A stretch of DNA of 64,000 bases from Rhodobacteraceae bacterium HIMB11 (GCA_000472185.1 AVDB01000007.1:155367-219366); one strand, 5' to 3'; shown: positions 27,562 through 37,489, numbered from the stretch's first letter. Made by a program: numbers and translations. The notes: a model not told the origin generated them from the letters alone.

Positions 27562-28914
27562 ATGACCACTGCAGTTGAAAAAATGCAATCTGCGCTGGAC
27601 GCGATTGAACGGCATAACTCACGGGTGAACGCCGTCATCAGTTTGGCGGATCCTGATGATTTGATGAAACATGCCGAGGCCGCAGATCAGGTGCCCACGG
27701 AGCAACGCGGGCCGCTGCATGGGGAACCCATCGCGATTAAGGATTTGGCAAAAGCGGCGGGGTTTGAAGCCTCAATGGGATCACCAATTTTCAAAAACAA
27801 CCTTGTGCAAACTGACGATATCATGGTGGCCCGTATGCGTGCGGCGGGGGCAATCATCATTGGCAAAACAAATACCCCCGAATTCGGTTTGGGCAGTCAC
27901 ACGTTTAACCCTGTACATGGGGCCACGGGCAATGCCTATGACGCCACGCGTTCGGCAGGTGGATCATCGGGTGGGGCGGCGGTTGCGCTGGCCACGGGGA
28001 TGATGCGCTACGCGGATGGGTCGGACATGATGGGCAGCCTGCGCAATCCTGCGGGATGGAACAACGTCTATGGCATGCGCCCCACATGGGGATTGGTGCC
28101 CTCAGAACCACTGGGCGATAGCTTCCTGCACCAATTGGCAACCAATGGTCCCATGGCACGGTGTCCCAAGGATTTGGCAACACTGTTATCTGTGCAATCA
28201 GGCCAAGATGCCCGCCAACCCCACGGATTGCCCTCAGCGGATTTTGCCAAGGATATGGAGGTTCATGCGTTGAAGGGGGCGAAAATCGCATGGTTGGGTG
28301 ATTGGGGATTACCCTTTGACGATGGGATCATGGATATTTCCGAACGCGCGGTTGAGGATTTGCGCGCCTTGGGCGTGGATGTGACGGCGATCAATGCGCC
28401 CTTTTCAATGGATGCCCTGTGGGAATCTTGGATCACACTACGCTCATGGATGGTGGCCAGTGGCGTAGGCGTTTTTTACGACGATCCAGAAAAGCGTGAT
28501 TTGTTAAAACCCGCCGCCATTTGGGAAATCGAACGTGGATTTGCCATGACTGCACGCGAGGTGCATCAGCAATCTGTGGTGCGATCCATGTGGTTTAAAA
28601 AGGCAGCACAGCTGTTTGAAACATATGACGCGCTTCTGATGCCTTCTGCGCAAGTGTGGCCGTTTCCCGTCGATTGGGTGCATCCCACTGAAATTGCGGG
28701 CGTGCAAATGGATACCTATCACCGTTGGATGCAGGTTGTGATCCCTGCGGGGCTGATTGGCTTGCCTGTTGTAAACCTGCCTATTGGGTTTGGTGCGGCG
28801 GGATTGTCAGCCGGCCTGCAAGTGATCGGTGGTCGTGGGCAGGACGCCAAACTATTGGGTATGGCCAATGATTGGTACCATGGCACACCGTGGAAAGATC
28901 ATGCACCCGCTTAG
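27562..28914 (+). CDS. Amidase-signature family hydrolase
   Basis: 450 aa enzyme with the Ser-cisSer-Lys triad: the Lys in PIAIKDLAKAAG near 57 and the serines in the signature SAGGSSGGAAVALATGM near 133. GatA-like overall but with no gatB/gatC nearby and a divergent C-terminus, so probably a free amidase of unknown substrate. The ATG at 27562 is chosen because GGAGGGG lies 5-6 nt upstream; an in-frame GTG two codons earlier is less well placed. It lies 23 nt after prfB. Confidence 0.9.
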   Translation: MTTAVEKMQSALDAIERHNSRVNAVISLADPDDLMKHAEAADQVPTEQRGPLHGEPIAIKDLAKAAGFEASMGSPIFKNNLVQTDDIMVARMRAAGAIIIGKTNTPEFGLGSHTFNPVHGATGNAYDATRSAGGSSGGAAVALATGMMRYADGSDMMGSLRNPAGWNNVYGMRPTWGLVPSEPLGDSFLHQLATNGPMARCPKDLATLLSVQSGQDARQPHGLPSADFAKDMEVHALKGAKIAWLGDWGLPFDDGIMDISERAVEDLRALGVDVTAINAPFSMDALWESWITLRSWMVASGVGVFYDDPEKRDLLKPAAIWEIERGFAMTAREVHQQSVVRSMWFKKAAQLFETYDALLMPSAQVWPFPVDWVHPTEIAGVQMDTYHRWMQVVIPAGLIGLPVVNLPIGFGAAGLSAGLQVIGGRGQDAKLLGMANDWYHGTPWKDHAPA

Positions 28915-28984
28915 CGTGCGAAATATAGCTTGATTTTATCTCTCCTTCGGTTGAGCCTCGTTCAAAACGGGGGAGAGAGAGATT

Positions 28985-29764
28985 ATGGGTGATACGCTGC
29001 CGCACGGCGCGCCAGAATTTCGTCAAACATCACTGGATATGCTGCGACTTGCCTGTCGTCGTGCCGCCTCTGATATGCGGCGTGCGCCTTCGTTTGGACT
29101 ATTTTTTGCGGGCTTTTATGTCCTGTTGGGATGGATATTGGTGCGCATCTCGCTTGAAACGGGGCAAAGCTAATTTTTGGTTTTTGCCGTGGGCGGATTT
29201 CCCATTATCGCCCCCTTTGCCGCAGTGGGATTATATGAGGTGTCGCGCAGGTTGGCGGCGGATGAACCCCAATCTTGGCGCAACATTTTGGGCGTGATTT
29301 TGCATCAACACACCCGACAGCTTCCCTCGCTTTCGGCGGTGATTATTGTGATATTGTTGTTTTGGTTTTTCTTGGGGCACATGATTTTTGCGCTGTTTCT
29401 TGGGCTTTCCACCATGACCAATATTTCCAGTAGCTTGGAAGTGTACCTGAGCATTAATGGGTTTATGATGTTGGCCATTGGCAGCACGGTTGGTGCACTA
29501 TTTGATTTGGTGGTCTATATGAACACGCTGTTTTCGGTGTCAATGTTGGTAGCGCGTGAAGTGGATTTTGTCACCGCGATGATCGCCTCGTTTCAGACGG
29601 TGCAAAACAATTTCTTTAACCTGATGATCTGGGCCTTGATCATTGCGGGGTTCACATTTTTATCCATGTTACCGTGGTTTTTAGGGCTGTTTCTGACCCT
29701 GCCTTTGTTTGGGCATGCGGCATGGCATCTCTATGAATTGGCCACACAAGACGGGCAAATATGA
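28985..29764 (+). pseudogene. DUF2189 membrane protein with an in-frame TAA
   Basis: The reading frame is conserved for 259 codons: ATG 28985 with a GGGGGAGAG site, a first helix (SFGLFFAGFYVLLGWILV), then TAA at 29171-29173, then GFPIIAPFAAVGLYEVSRRL, the DUF2189 hallmark, and further membrane segments to a stop at 29764. Homologues have an aromatic residue at the stop, so one substitution (TAT/TAC to TAA) explains it. The downstream part has an in-frame TTG at 29177 but would lack the first helix. Pseudogene unless the base is a read error. Confidence 0.75.
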
Positions 29765-29830
29765 ACACCACCATTGCGCAAGCCGTCCTGCGCGGCTATC
29801 TGGGGGCAACCGATAAAGACGGAGGATGAT

Positions 29831-30763
29831 TTGGCACGCGCATTCGTTTGTCCCGGACAAGGGGCACAAAGCATTGGCATGGGCAAGGATTTGGCAGAGG
29901 CCTATCCCGCCGCAATGGATATTTTCAATGAGGTGGATGAGGCGCTTGGCGAAACGCTAAGCGATCTGATTTGGGCAGGGGACATTGAAACCCTGACGCT
30001 GACGCAAAACGCACAACCAGCGTTGATGGCCACATCAATGGCCGCTTTCCGAGCGCTTGAGGCCGAGGGGATTGGCATTGCGGATGCGGCGATGGTCGCG
30101 GGGCATTCATTGGGCGAATATTCGGCGTTGGCCATGGCGGGTGCGATTTCGGTTGCGGATACTGCGCGCCTGTTGCGTTTGCGCGGTGAGGCGATGCAAG
30201 CGGCCGTGCCCGTGGGTGTTGGCGCGATGGCAGCGTTGCTAGGTTTGGATTTTGAGGCGGTGCAATCTGTTGCAGCAGAGGCCGCAGCAGGCGAAGTCTG
30301 TCAGGCGGCAAATGACAATGACCCGGGGCAAGTGGTCGTGTCAGGTCACAAGGCAGCCGTGGAACGTACGGTTGAATTGGCCAAGGAACGCGGCGCAAAA
30401 CGCGCTGTGTTACTGCCCGTCTCGGCACCCTTCCATTGCGAATTGATGGCCCCTGCCGCTGATAAGATGAAAGAAGCACTGGCCGAGGTGAACATTTTGG
30501 CACCCGCCGTACCCGTGGTGTCCAATGTTCGCGCCGCAGGGGTCAGTGATCCTGACGAAATCCGCGAATTATTGGTGCAGCAGGTCACAGGATCCGTGCG
30601 CTGGCGTGAATCTGTGATGTGGATGGCCAGCCAAGGCGTGGATCAGATTTGGGAAATTGGGGCTGGTAAGGCGCTAAGCGGCATGGTGCGCCGCATTGAT
30701 CGCGCCATTGACTGCAAAGCCATTGGAACAGCAGCAGATGCCGCCGCAGCGGCACAAGCATAA
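29831..30763 (+). CDS. fabD: Malonyl-CoA:ACP transacylase
   Basis: 310 aa cytoplasmic enzyme charging ACP with malonate. N-terminal FVCPGQGAQSIGMGK, the catalytic Ser in AGHSLGEYSALAM near 92, an Arg in RLRGEAMQ, and the His in VSAPFHCELM near 200 are present. The start is TTG at 29831 with GGAGGATG right before it; the open frame extends 19 codons further without family sequence. First gene of fabD-fabG. Confidence 0.95.
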   Translation: MARAFVCPGQGAQSIGMGKDLAEAYPAAMDIFNEVDEALGETLSDLIWAGDIETLTLTQNAQPALMATSMAAFRALEAEGIGIADAAMVAGHSLGEYSALAMAGAISVADTARLLRLRGEAMQAAVPVGVGAMAALLGLDFEAVQSVAAEAAAGEVCQAANDNDPGQVVVSGHKAAVERTVELAKERGAKRAVLLPVSAPFHCELMAPAADKMKEALAEVNILAPAVPVVSNVRAAGVSDPDEIRELLVQQVTGSVRWRESVMWMASQGVDQIWEIGAGKALSGMVRRIDRAIDCKAIGTAADAAAAAQA

Positions 30764-30773
30764 GGAAAAAATG

Positions 30774-31511
30774 ATGTTTAATTTAACAGGTAAAAACGCA
30801 CTGATCACCGGTGCATCAGGTGGCATTGGTGGCGCGATTGCAAAATCCCTACACGCCGCGGGCGCAACTGTTGCGATCAGCGGAACACGCCGTGATCCAT
30901 TGGAAGCATTGGCAAATGAATTGGGCGAACGCTGTCAGATTTTGACATGTAACCTATCGGATGCCGAGGCTGTCGAGGCGCTTCCAAAACAAGCGATCGA
31001 GGCGATGGGCAGCGTTGATATTTTAGTCAATAACGCAGGCATCACCAAGGATAACCTGTTCATGCGCATGTCGGATGACGAATGGAATTCGGTTTTGGAT
31101 GTAAACCTAACGGCCACCATGCGTTTGTGCCGTGGCGTGTTGCGCGGCATGATGAAGGCGCGTTGGGGCCGTATCGTGAATATCTCATCCGTTGTAGGTG
31201 CGACTGGTAATCCGGGGCAGGGCAACTATGCGGCGTCCAAGGCGGGCATGGTTGGTATGTCCAAATCATTGGCCTATGAGGTGGCAAGCCGTGGGATCAC
31301 AGTGAACGCAGTGGCCCCTGGTTTCATCACAACCGCGATGACCGACAAACTGAATGACGATCAGAAAAGCGGTATTTTGCAACAGGTGCCTGCGGGCCGG
31401 ATGGGCGAGGCAGATGAAATCGCCGCTGCGGTTCTATACCTTGCCAGCGCTGAGGCAGGCTATGTCACGGGCACAACACTACACGTGAATGGCGGCATGG
31501 CGATGATCTAA
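30774..31511 (+). CDS. fabG: 3-oxoacyl-ACP reductase
   Basis: 245 aa NADPH-dependent SDR enzyme. Cofactor motif TGASGGIGGAI near 12, NNAG near 86, and the catalytic Ser-Tyr-Lys set in NISSVVGATGNPGQGNYAASKAG near 137-154 (Tyr-x-x-x-Lys as YAASK). Two consecutive ATGs (30771 and 30774) follow AAGGA; the second has better spacing and gives MFNLTGKNALITG. It is 10 nt after fabD and ends in a strong terminator. Confidence 0.96.
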   Translation: MFNLTGKNALITGASGGIGGAIAKSLHAAGATVAISGTRRDPLEALANELGERCQILTCNLSDAEAVEALPKQAIEAMGSVDILVNNAGITKDNLFMRMSDDEWNSVLDVNLTATMRLCRGVLRGMMKARWGRIVNISSVVGATGNPGQGNYAASKAGMVGMSKSLAYEVASRGITVNAVAPGFITTAMTDKLNDDQKSGILQQVPAGRMGEADEIAAAVLYLASAEAGYVTGTTLHVNGGMAMI

Positions 31512-31538
31512 CGTCGTAATATTTTTACGATCATCAAT

Positions 31539-31567
31539 CGGGCGGTGTTCATGCACCGCCCGTTTTT
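31539..31567 (+). terminator. Rho-independent terminator of fabG
   Basis: CGGGCGGTG, 6-nt loop, CACCGCCCG, then TTTTT. Confidence 0.88.
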
Positions 31568-31586
31568 GTTTTGAATATTGTGCTAA

Positions 31587-31654
31587 GCCGACCGAGGGTG
31601 GCGACGAAGACGCCGCCCGTGGGGGCGGTCGGCGTCTTCCAATCTGGCGATTGG
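31587..31654. repeat. Overlapping inverted repeats between fabG and the convergent PLP enzyme
   Basis: GCCGACCG (31587-31594) pairs with CGGTCGGC (31626-31633). GAAGACGCCG (31606-31615) pairs with CGGCGTCTTC (31630-31639). The two stems share 31630-31633 and cannot form together. A third arm pair CCAATC/GATTGG follows (31639-31644, 31649-31654). Confidence 0.6.
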
Positions 31655-31707
31655 CTGGGAAAGAATAGCGAATGTTTCCTCATGGGATGATTATAATCAT
31701 CCAAACG

Positions 31708-32628
31708 TCACTTCAACGCATCCCGATACTTCATTAATGTCTCAATCGGGGTTGTTGATCCCCCACAGGCGATCATCAGCACATTCTCAAAACCGCTTAG
31801 GTCAATTTTACCCGCATAAATCGCGGCCAAGGCGGCACCACAGGCGGGTTCTACCAAAATGCGGTGATCGCTTAGGAATGAAAAACAGGCATCAACCGCC
31901 TCATTATCCGACACAAGCACGCTGCGGATGTCGTGGGTTTGTGAAATGTCATAGGCCTGCTGACACACTTGTTTTGCGCCAAGGGATGTGGCCACACCAC
32001 TGACGGCATCCAGGGTCACAGGCCCCCCCGCATTCAGTGCCGCGTGATAAGAGGCCATGCCATGGGTTTCCAGTGCAAAGATAGGTGTTGTCGACAATCC
32101 ATTGCGGATCAAACCATGATGAACTCCGGCCAACAATCCACCCCCACCCACCGACAGGATAACCGCATCGGGGCGAAGTCCATCTGCCACAACCTCGTCA
32201 ATCATGCTTGCGTGTCCCTTCCACAATAGGGGATCGTCAAAGGGATGGAAAAAGGCATCTGTTTCTGTGCGTTTTGAATGGGCCAATGCGTTTGCCTCAA
32301 CCCAACTGGTGCCATGAATGATCACATCGGCCTTTTCCTGTTTTAACAGGTCAATCGCGCGTTGTGGCGTGGTTTCGGGGACCACCACCAAAACGGGCAG
32401 GCCAATGGTACGCCCCGCATAGGCCACGGCCAGTCCCGCATTCCCACCAGAGGAGGAAATAAACCGCTTTGCCCCCTGCGCGGCATAGTGCTGCGCCGCA
32501 TATCCAATCCCCCGCATTTTAAAGGACCCAGAGGGTTGCAGGGCATCCATTTTTGCAAAAACTCGTGTTCCGCAAATGTTTGAGAGCGGCAGGCTTTCGA
32601 TCAATGGGGTATGGAGGCTAAATGACAC
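31708..32628 (-). CDS. Serine/threonine ammonia-lyase-like PLP enzyme
   Basis: 306 aa fold type II PLP enzyme. The PLP lysine is in PSGSFKMRGIG near 37, followed by SSSGGNAGLAVAYAG near 62 (phosphate/carboxylate loop) and the tetraglycine loop SVGGGGLLAG near 160. The length and lack of an ACT domain place it with serine dehydratase (SDH/SDS)-like proteins rather than IlvA. The GTG at 32628 is taken as start (AAGGG before it, MSFSLHTPLIES after it); the frame is open 16 codons further. A free-standing gene. Confidence 0.85.
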   Translation of the reverse strand: MSFSLHTPLIESLPLSNICGTRVFAKMDALQPSGSFKMRGIGYAAQHYAAQGAKRFISSSGGNAGLAVAYAGRTIGLPVLVVVPETTPQRAIDLLKQEKADVIIHGTSWVEANALAHSKRTETDAFFHPFDDPLLWKGHASMIDEVVADGLRPDAVILSVGGGGLLAGVHHGLIRNGLSTTPIFALETHGMASYHAALNAGGPVTLDAVSGVATSLGAKQVCQQAYDISQTHDIRSVLVSDNEAVDACFSFLSDHRILVEPACGAALAAIYAGKIDLSGFENVLMIACGGSTTPIETLMKYRDALK

Positions 32629-32817
32629 GTGATTTCCCTTATCCTGTAAACCAGGCGTGATGATAAAAGGGGGCAAACCATTTGTCTATCAACAGATTAC
32701 TGGCCAATCCCGCGAATCTTTTTCGACAGATAGAGTAGAAATTTCCACGATCATCACCATATCTGGTGCGTCATAGGGCGAAATCAGCGCTTTTCACGGA
32801 TTTCTGCGCGAAAGCGT

Positions 32818-32845
32818 TTGCCAAATGCATTGATTATGCTATAGC
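32818..32845 (+). promoter_or_regulatory. Candidate sigma70 promoter of acpP
   Basis: TTGCCA (32818-32823), 16 nt, TATAGC (32840-32845), about 130 nt before the acpP start. The remaining 32629-32978 gap has no ORF. Confidence 0.45.
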
Positions 32846-32978
32846 GCCCCTAGATTTGCCACGCGCAGCTTGAGCAGTGCTTGGTGTGGAGCTTATTTTC
32901 GGGCATCCTGATGATAGGCAAAACGACTGCAGTTTGCAGGAACTGGGCGCTGCCCGAATTAAAAGAGGATAAAACACG

Positions 32979-33212
32979 ATGAGCGATATCGCAGACCGCG
33001 TAAAGAAAATTGTTGTAGAGCACCTAGGCGTAGACGAAGACAAAGTTGTCGACAACGCCTCTTTCATTGATGATCTTGGCGCAGACAGCTTGGACACTGT
33101 TGAGCTTGTTATGGCATTCGAAGAAGAATTCGGAATTGAAATTCCTGATGACGCCGCAGAGAACATCCAGTCATTTGGTGACGCGGTTAAGTTCATCTCA
33201 GAAGCTGCATAA
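32979..33212 (+). CDS. acpP: Acyl carrier protein
   Basis: 77 aa acidic four-helix carrier. The phosphopantetheine serine is in [18 protein letters not shown] near residue 37. Ends with its own terminator 22 nt downstream, so it is probably made as an abundant short mRNA. The codon use (almost no rare codons) also suggests high expression. Placed between fabG and fabF in the usual order. Confidence 0.98.
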   Translation: MSDIADRVKKIVVEHLGVDEDKVVDNASFIDDLGADSLDTVELVMAFEEEFGIEIPDDAAENIQSFGDAVKFISEAA

Positions 33213-33234
33213 TCTCGCAGGTTCAGAACCGTTT

Positions 33235-33261
33235 AAAACCTCTGCTTTGCAGGGGTTTTTT
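33235..33261 (+). terminator. Rho-independent terminator of acpP
   Basis: AAAACCTCTGC, TTT loop, GCAGGGGTTTT then further T. The U-rich tail is strong. Confidence 0.85.
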
Positions 33262-33362
33262 GCGTTTTAAGGGGGTGTTTTTGGATCAGCGTATGCTTGC
33301 TTGAACACCCAAAACCGCCTATATGGGCATGAGAGCATTTTTGGAAATAAAGGGGCAGTCAG

Positions 33363-34622
33363 ATGCGTCGCGTCGTCGTTACAGGATTAGGGTTGGTTAC
33401 ACCACTTGCATCAGGTGTAGAAGAAACATGGACACGTCTATTGGATGGTCAATCAGGTGCAGGTCCGATCACGCATTTTGATGCGTCAAACGTGGCGACA
33501 AAATACGCCTGTGAAATTCCCTATGGGGATGGAACGGACGGCACCTTTAATCCCGATGATTGGATGGAACCAAAAGAACGCCGCAAGGTGGATGATTTCA
33601 TCCTGTATGGTATTGCGGCGGCCGAAATGGCGGTGCGTGATTCTGGCTGGGCACCTGAGGATGAAGAGGGTCGCCTGCGCACGGGTGTGATGATTGGTTC
33701 GGGGATCGGTGGTTTGCAATCGATTGCGGAAACATCCCTGCTGATCAAGGAAAAAGGTCCACGTCGTATATCCCCCTTCTTTATTCCAGGCGCATTGATC
33801 AACCTGATTTCGGGTCAGGTCAGCATCAAACACGGGTTTAAGGGCCCGAACCATTCGGTTGTGACCGCCTGTTCAACGGGTGCGCATGCGATTGGCGATG
33901 CGGCGCGTTTGATCATGACCTCAGACGCGGATGTCATGGTTGCAGGCGGCGCAGAGGCCGCGATTTGCGAAATCGGCATCGCGGGTTTCAATGCCTGTAA
34001 AGCGCTATCAACAAAACGTGCGGATGAACCGGAAAAGGCATCCCGCCCCTATGACGCAGACCGTGACGGATTTGTCATGGGCGAAGGCGCAGGGATTGTT
34101 GTGCTAGAAGAATATGAACATGCCAAAGCACGTGGTGCCAAAATTTATGCCGAGGTTTTGGGCTATGGCCTATCAGGCGATGCCTATCACATCACAGCTC
34201 CGTCCGAGGACGGAGAGGGCGGCGAACGCGCGATGCGTGCGGCCCTTGCCAAAGCGGGGCTTGAGCCATCTGCATTGGATTACATCAACGCACACGGCAC
34301 ATCGACCATGGCCGATGTTATCGAACTGGGTGCTGTGGAACGCATGATTGGCGATGCCGCGGGCAAATTGACCATGACATCCACAAAATCCGCAACGGGC
34401 CACCTATTGGGGGCCGCAGGCGCAATTGAGGCGATCTTTACCGTGCTTGCGATCCGCGATCAGGTGGCACCGCCCACAATCAATTTGGACAATGTGGCCG
34501 TTGAAACCCCCGTTGATTTGGCCCCGAATGCAAAGCGGGAACGTGAAATCAACTATGCGCTGTCAAACTCCTTCGGATTTGGCGGCACAAACGCCAGCCT
34601 ATTGTTGGGACGCGTCTCTTAA
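33363..34622 (+). CDS. fabF: 3-oxoacyl-ACP synthase II
   Basis: 419 aa condensing enzyme for acyl-chain elongation. Cys-His-His triad: TACSTGAHAIGDA near 166, NAHGTSTMADVIE near 307, and TGHLLGAAGAIEA near 343. N-terminal MRRVVVTGLGLVTPL and C-terminal SNSFGFGGTNASL are typical. Its stop overlaps the mltG start by one base (TAATG), so mltG is translationally coupled. Confidence 0.97.
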   Translation: MRRVVVTGLGLVTPLASGVEETWTRLLDGQSGAGPITHFDASNVATKYACEIPYGDGTDGTFNPDDWMEPKERRKVDDFILYGIAAAEMAVRDSGWAPEDEEGRLRTGVMIGSGIGGLQSIAETSLLIKEKGPRRISPFFIPGALINLISGQVSIKHGFKGPNHSVVTACSTGAHAIGDAARLIMTSDADVMVAGGAEAAICEIGIAGFNACKALSTKRADEPEKASRPYDADRDGFVMGEGAGIVVLEEYEHAKARGAKIYAEVLGYGLSGDAYHITAPSEDGEGGERAMRAALAKAGLEPSALDYINAHGTSTMADVIELGAVERMIGDAAGKLTMTSTKSATGHLLGAAGAIEAIFTVLAIRDQVAPPTINLDNVAVETPVDLAPNAKREREINYALSNSFGFGGTNASLLLGRVS

Positions 34623-35770
34623 TGTGGCGTGCGGTTGCCTCAAACGGATTAACGCTGCTGATTGTTATGTTCTTGGTCATGGGTGGTTTGGGCATCTGGG
34701 CCAAGGGGCAATACGCAGCGCAGGGCCCGCTTGAGGCATCCATGTGCTTTCGCGTGCCTTCGGGTGCGAATTTTCGTGATACCGCAGATCGCTTGGCCAA
34801 GCAGGGGGCGGTGCAAAGTGCCGCGTTTTTGCGCATCGGCGCACGATATGAGGAAAAAACCACACGCCTTAAGGCGGGCAGTTTCCTGATCCCTGCGGGC
34901 GCATCTATGGCCGAGGTGACGGATATCGTGACCCGTGGCGGGGCGAACACCTGCGGATCTGAGATTGTGTATCGCATTGGGGTTGCCTCAACCACGGTGC
35001 AGCTGCGCGAATTGGATCCTGCAACTGAACGTTTGGTTGATATCGCATCCTATAAACTGGGCGAGGCGCGACCAACTGAATTTGCGCCTGTGTTAGAGCG
35101 CGAGGATGCCCGTCACCGTATTGCAATGGCCGAAGGGGTCACGAATTGGCAAATCATCGAAACCCTAAAGGGGATCGAATATCTGCGCGGCGATATCGGC
35201 GATGTGCCCGCCGAAGGGATGATGGCGCCATATTCCTATGAATTGCAACGGGGCGAAACCCGTCAGGATGTTGTAAACCGCATGGTTGCGCGCCAGGCCG
35301 ATATCCTGAATGCTGCGTGGGATGCACGGGTCGACGATCTGCCCCTTGCCAATAAGTCCGAGGCGTTGATTTTGGCATCCATCATTGAAAAGGAAACATC
35401 CGTTCCTGATGAACGCCGCATTGTGTCCAGCGTCTTTGTGAACCGTCTGAACCGCGGCATGCCGCTGCAGACGGACCCAACCGTGATTTATGGTATTACG
35501 CGGGGCGAGGGCGTTTTGGGACGTGGCTTGCGGCGCAGTGAACTGGACCGCGAAACACCCTGGAACACCTATAAAATCCGTGGATTACCCCCCACACCCA
35601 TCGCCAACCCTGGCCGTGCCGCGATTGAAGCCGCACTTAATCCCGAGGCGACAGATTACATCTTCTTTGTGGCCGATGGAACGGGAGGTCATGCCTTTGC
35701 CGAAACATTAGCCGAACACAATCGCAACGTCGCCGCATGGCGCAAGATCGAAGCGCAGTCGAATAATTAA
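34622..35770 (+). CDS. mltG: Endolytic murein transglycosylase MltG (YceG)
   Basis: 382 aa. One N-terminal transmembrane helix (TLLIVMFLVMGGLGIWA) is followed by a LysM-like subdomain (CFRVPSGANFRDTADRLA) and the YceG catalytic domain with the Glu in ILASIIEKETSVPDER near 256 and NRGMPLQTDPTVIYG. It cuts nascent glycan strands at the inner membrane. It is coupled to fabF, a common alphaproteobacterial arrangement. The downstream side is where the GTA remnant begins. Confidence 0.94.
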   Translation: MWRAVASNGLTLLIVMFLVMGGLGIWAKGQYAAQGPLEASMCFRVPSGANFRDTADRLAKQGAVQSAAFLRIGARYEEKTTRLKAGSFLIPAGASMAEVTDIVTRGGANTCGSEIVYRIGVASTTVQLRELDPATERLVDIASYKLGEARPTEFAPVLEREDARHRIAMAEGVTNWQIIETLKGIEYLRGDIGDVPAEGMMAPYSYELQRGETRQDVVNRMVARQADILNAAWDARVDDLPLANKSEALILASIIEKETSVPDERRIVSSVFVNRLNRGMPLQTDPTVIYGITRGEGVLGRGLRRSELDRETPWNTYKIRGLPPTPIANPGRAAIEAALNPEATDYIFFVADGTGGHAFAETLAEHNRNVAAWRKIEAQSNN

Positions 35771-36153
35771 TCGCGCAAGGATGATCTGATGCGATAAGAT
35801 CAGTCACTTGGAGTGATCAAAGACATTTCAAAATCATTGTGTGACTTGTCTTTAAATGGCGCGATTGGGATTTTGTGCCTAACAAAACCTTAATCACTTT
35901 ATTTTGTGTCTGCCCATACTATCGCACAAATCCTTACCAAAACCTAAATGCACCTCGCGTTGCAAATTGTTGAATTTCTGTACTTTTTTCGCGCTTTTCG
36001 CAATGTTGATCGGGCTGGCGCAGTGATGCGTTTAGACGGGGGATCCGAAGAAAAAGGAGACCTTGAAAGACATGATCTTAATCACCCCGGAGGAGACATC
36101 TTCGCCCTTAAACGAAGATATTGAAAGACTTCAAACCAACCTGCGCGGACAAG
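35771..36153. other. Gap before the GTA remnant
   Basis: AT-rich for the first 200 nt. A 58-codon ORF (ATG 35948 to TGA 36122-36124) is open but resembles nothing I know. A short CTGAT/ATCAG hairpin sits at about 35786. This stretch may be the scar of the deleted part of a GTA cluster; no further GTA gene is readable in it. Confidence 0.4.
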
Positions 36154-37409
36154 ACATTGGCAAAACTGACCAAAGCGGTCCATCTGGAAAATGCGGGCAT
36201 GTATGGGTTTGCCACGCAGTCGTTGGAGATTACACAGTCCGGGCGAAAATCCTCCCCTAACATCATAGTCCATCGGGCCTAAGCGACATGGAAACATCCC
36301 TGCGTGCGCTGCAACAGGATTTGCCAAACGCTGCTTGGGTCAGTGTGGCGCCAGAATGGTTTGGCGATGATCTTCGCTGCTCTGATATTAAAATTTCTCC
36401 GCGCATTTCGGAATTCGATACAGATGCAAAGCCAAAAGCATGGTCCGTCAGCGGCCAAACCACGGCGCAATCAACGACGAATTCGAAAACGCGTGGGACG
36501 ACTGCGGATTTTGCTCTGGTTCAGGGGATCACACGTCTGATGCAGGCGGGGCAGTCCGTTTTGGTGGCCCCAAAACTGTCTTTGGACATTTCGCCCGACA
36601 ATGCCAACCCCAGCCCAGTGAACCCAGATGTTTTCCAAACGACACAAGCGAGCGCGCTGGACATCACCTGTTCAAAGGCCCGCGGTGTTGTTGGAAGCCC
36701 GGATCGTACACAAGCGATTGAGGCCGAGGTTGATCATTTCTTTGGCACGGCTGCAGCCTCAGATTTTAACGTGACGGGGGATACCGTTGTTTATGCGGGG
36801 GCTGCGGATGATTTTGGCTATCGGCGGTTCATTCTGCATTATGCGCATCTGTGCGCTGCGGCAGGCGGCGTTTCTGCCTTCTTAATCGGGTCTGATTTGG
36901 CGGGTCTGACCCAATTGCGCGATGATCAGGGACGGTTCATTGCGGTTGATGCACTCGCACAATTGGCGCGTGATGTCCGTGCCATTTTGGGGCCACAGGT
37001 TAAATTGGGATATGCCGCAGATTGGCGCGAATATGGGGCCTATGTCCCCAGCGATGCGCCAGAGGATTTGTACTTTCCACTCGATACACTTTGGGCGGAA
37101 CCTGCGATAAATTTTGTCGGAATGAACGCGCGTATCCCACTCGCAGAACGGAATGACGAGGCCGCCTGTTTTGACGTTTTGACACAGGCACATATTGCGG
37201 ACAAATATCTTAAAAAGTTTCAGCGCACCCATCCCAGATTTGGGGTGGGTTCGATTTCTTCGACCTTGTTTCATACGTCGGCACCCTTGGCGGGGTTAAC
37301 ATGGATCAGTGAACCTGAAACCTTGGCCGCATTTGAACGTGCGCTGGGTGTCATTGCGCGCTTCAAATCCGAACTTCATCATATGAATACACAAAGACGA
37401 GACTTGTAG
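36154..37409 (+). pseudogene. Remnant of the GTA host-specificity gene (gp15, TIM-barrel-like domain)
   Basis: A 373-codon ORF from ATG 36288 encodes the GTA TIM-barrel-like domain: METSLRALQQDLPN, APEWFGDDLRC, ADFALVQGI, RRFILHYAHLCAAAGGV, LGPQVKLGYAADWREYG and PLDTLWAEPAINFVG line up with gp15 of the RcGTA cluster. Sequence before the ATG continues the match in two frames: LAKLTKAVHLENAGMYGFAT in one (stopped by TAA at 36280-36282) and HSPSGLSD in the other, so a frameshift lies near 36265. RcGTA gp15 is about 1300 aa; the N-terminal portion, most of the C-terminal tail-fibre part, and all other GTA genes are missing. The final 80 residues (after ERNDEAACF) are divergent. Transcribed toward cysE. 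Confidence 0.75.
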
Positions 37410-37489
37410 TTTGCAATTAAAACATTAGGTTGTGCACCAACGGACAAATGATCAAACCCACGGGTTAAGCGCGAAAAGGTGTCATAAAC

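Noticed and set aside
35948..36124. 58-codon ORF as a GTA gene
   Set aside because: No match to any GTA protein I can recall, no clear ribosome site; kept only as part of the gap description.
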